A DNA stretch of 64,000 bases from an uncultured Eubacteriales bacterium. Lineage in GTDB: Bacteria > Bacillota > Clostridia > Christensenellales > Aristaeellaceae. This document shows positions 63,951 to 64,000 of this stretch, piece after piece; the stretch's first letter is position 1; the number at the start of each line of letters is the position of its first letter. Under the pieces are notes generated by a model. The model was not told where the DNA came from. It worked only from the letters and a program-made list of their open reading frames with translations, and did not search any database. Both the position numbers and the translations under genes were made by a program. Where the stretch lies: positions 1-64,000 of the forward strand of contig CADASK010000028.1 of NCBI GenBank assembly GCA_902790495.1. Reading direction: 5' to 3'.

Positions 63951-64000
63951 CGCCTGCTGACCGAAAGAACAGCCTGCATGGAAAAGGTATGCACGAAACT

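Overview
The window reads as the chromosome of a high-GC, uncultured-type anaerobic Clostridia-like member of the Bacillota. Pointers: HPr kinase, a CIRCE-controlled hrcA-grpE-dnaK operon, a T-box leader, the nusA-ylxR-ylxQ-infB order, rpsF-ssb-rpsR, NrnA, RapZ, and BspA-type leucine-rich-repeat surface proteins that are common in gut and mucosal anaerobes. Genus cannot be fixed from sequence alone. Coding is dense, and intergenic gaps are packed with palindromic repeats.

Layout. 1-4.9 kb: 3' end of a BspA-like protein, surE, murB, rapZ and a mazEF module with a clear promoter/operator. 4.9-16.2 kb (minus): a transporter-GGDEF fusion, a P-type ATPase with an SH3 protein, a flippase-like membrane protein, dnaE and a relB-yoeB module. 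16.2-22.4 kb (minus): a phosphoesterase, topB, a ROK glucokinase, hprK and a HAD phosphatase. 22.5-33.7 kb (plus): a structured leader RNA, rimP-nusA-ylxR-ylxQ-infB, an intruding low-GC BspA-like gene, then rbfA-nrnA-truB-ribF. 33.8-36.3 kb: an adenosine-deaminase-like protein with a Rossmann-like C-terminal domain. 36.6-44.4 kb: a peptide-type ABC transporter operon in which the second permease carries a seven-repeat RCC1 propeller and the second ATPase carries a long coiled-coil insertion. 44.4-49.0 kb (minus): a T-box leader with apparent Trp specifier, a lactate/malate-dehydrogenase-family enzyme, and a TrpXYZ-like ABC transporter. 49.2-60 kb: P1 peptidase, rpsR-ssb-rpsF, a broken DUF1653 gene, exonuclease III, MATE exporter, a transglutaminase-like membrane protein, a GNAT protein, an orphan DNA methyltransferase and a cysteine-cluster protein. 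60-64 kb: hrcA-grpE-dnaK.

Four repeat families recur: R1 (about 60 bp, 17 copies, centre GCGATCGC), R2 (about 50 bp, 7 copies plus two relatives), R3 (about 110 bp, 3 copies) and R4 (about 60 bp, 4 copies, always nested inside R1 or R3). The most unusual observations are the RCC1-bearing permease with its coiled-coil ATPase partner, the Trp T-box/hydroxyacid dehydrogenase/transporter locus, the deaminase-like fusion whose start lies inside a nested repeat, and R4 insertion into R1. No tRNA, rRNA, CRISPR array, phage or transposase gene was seen.
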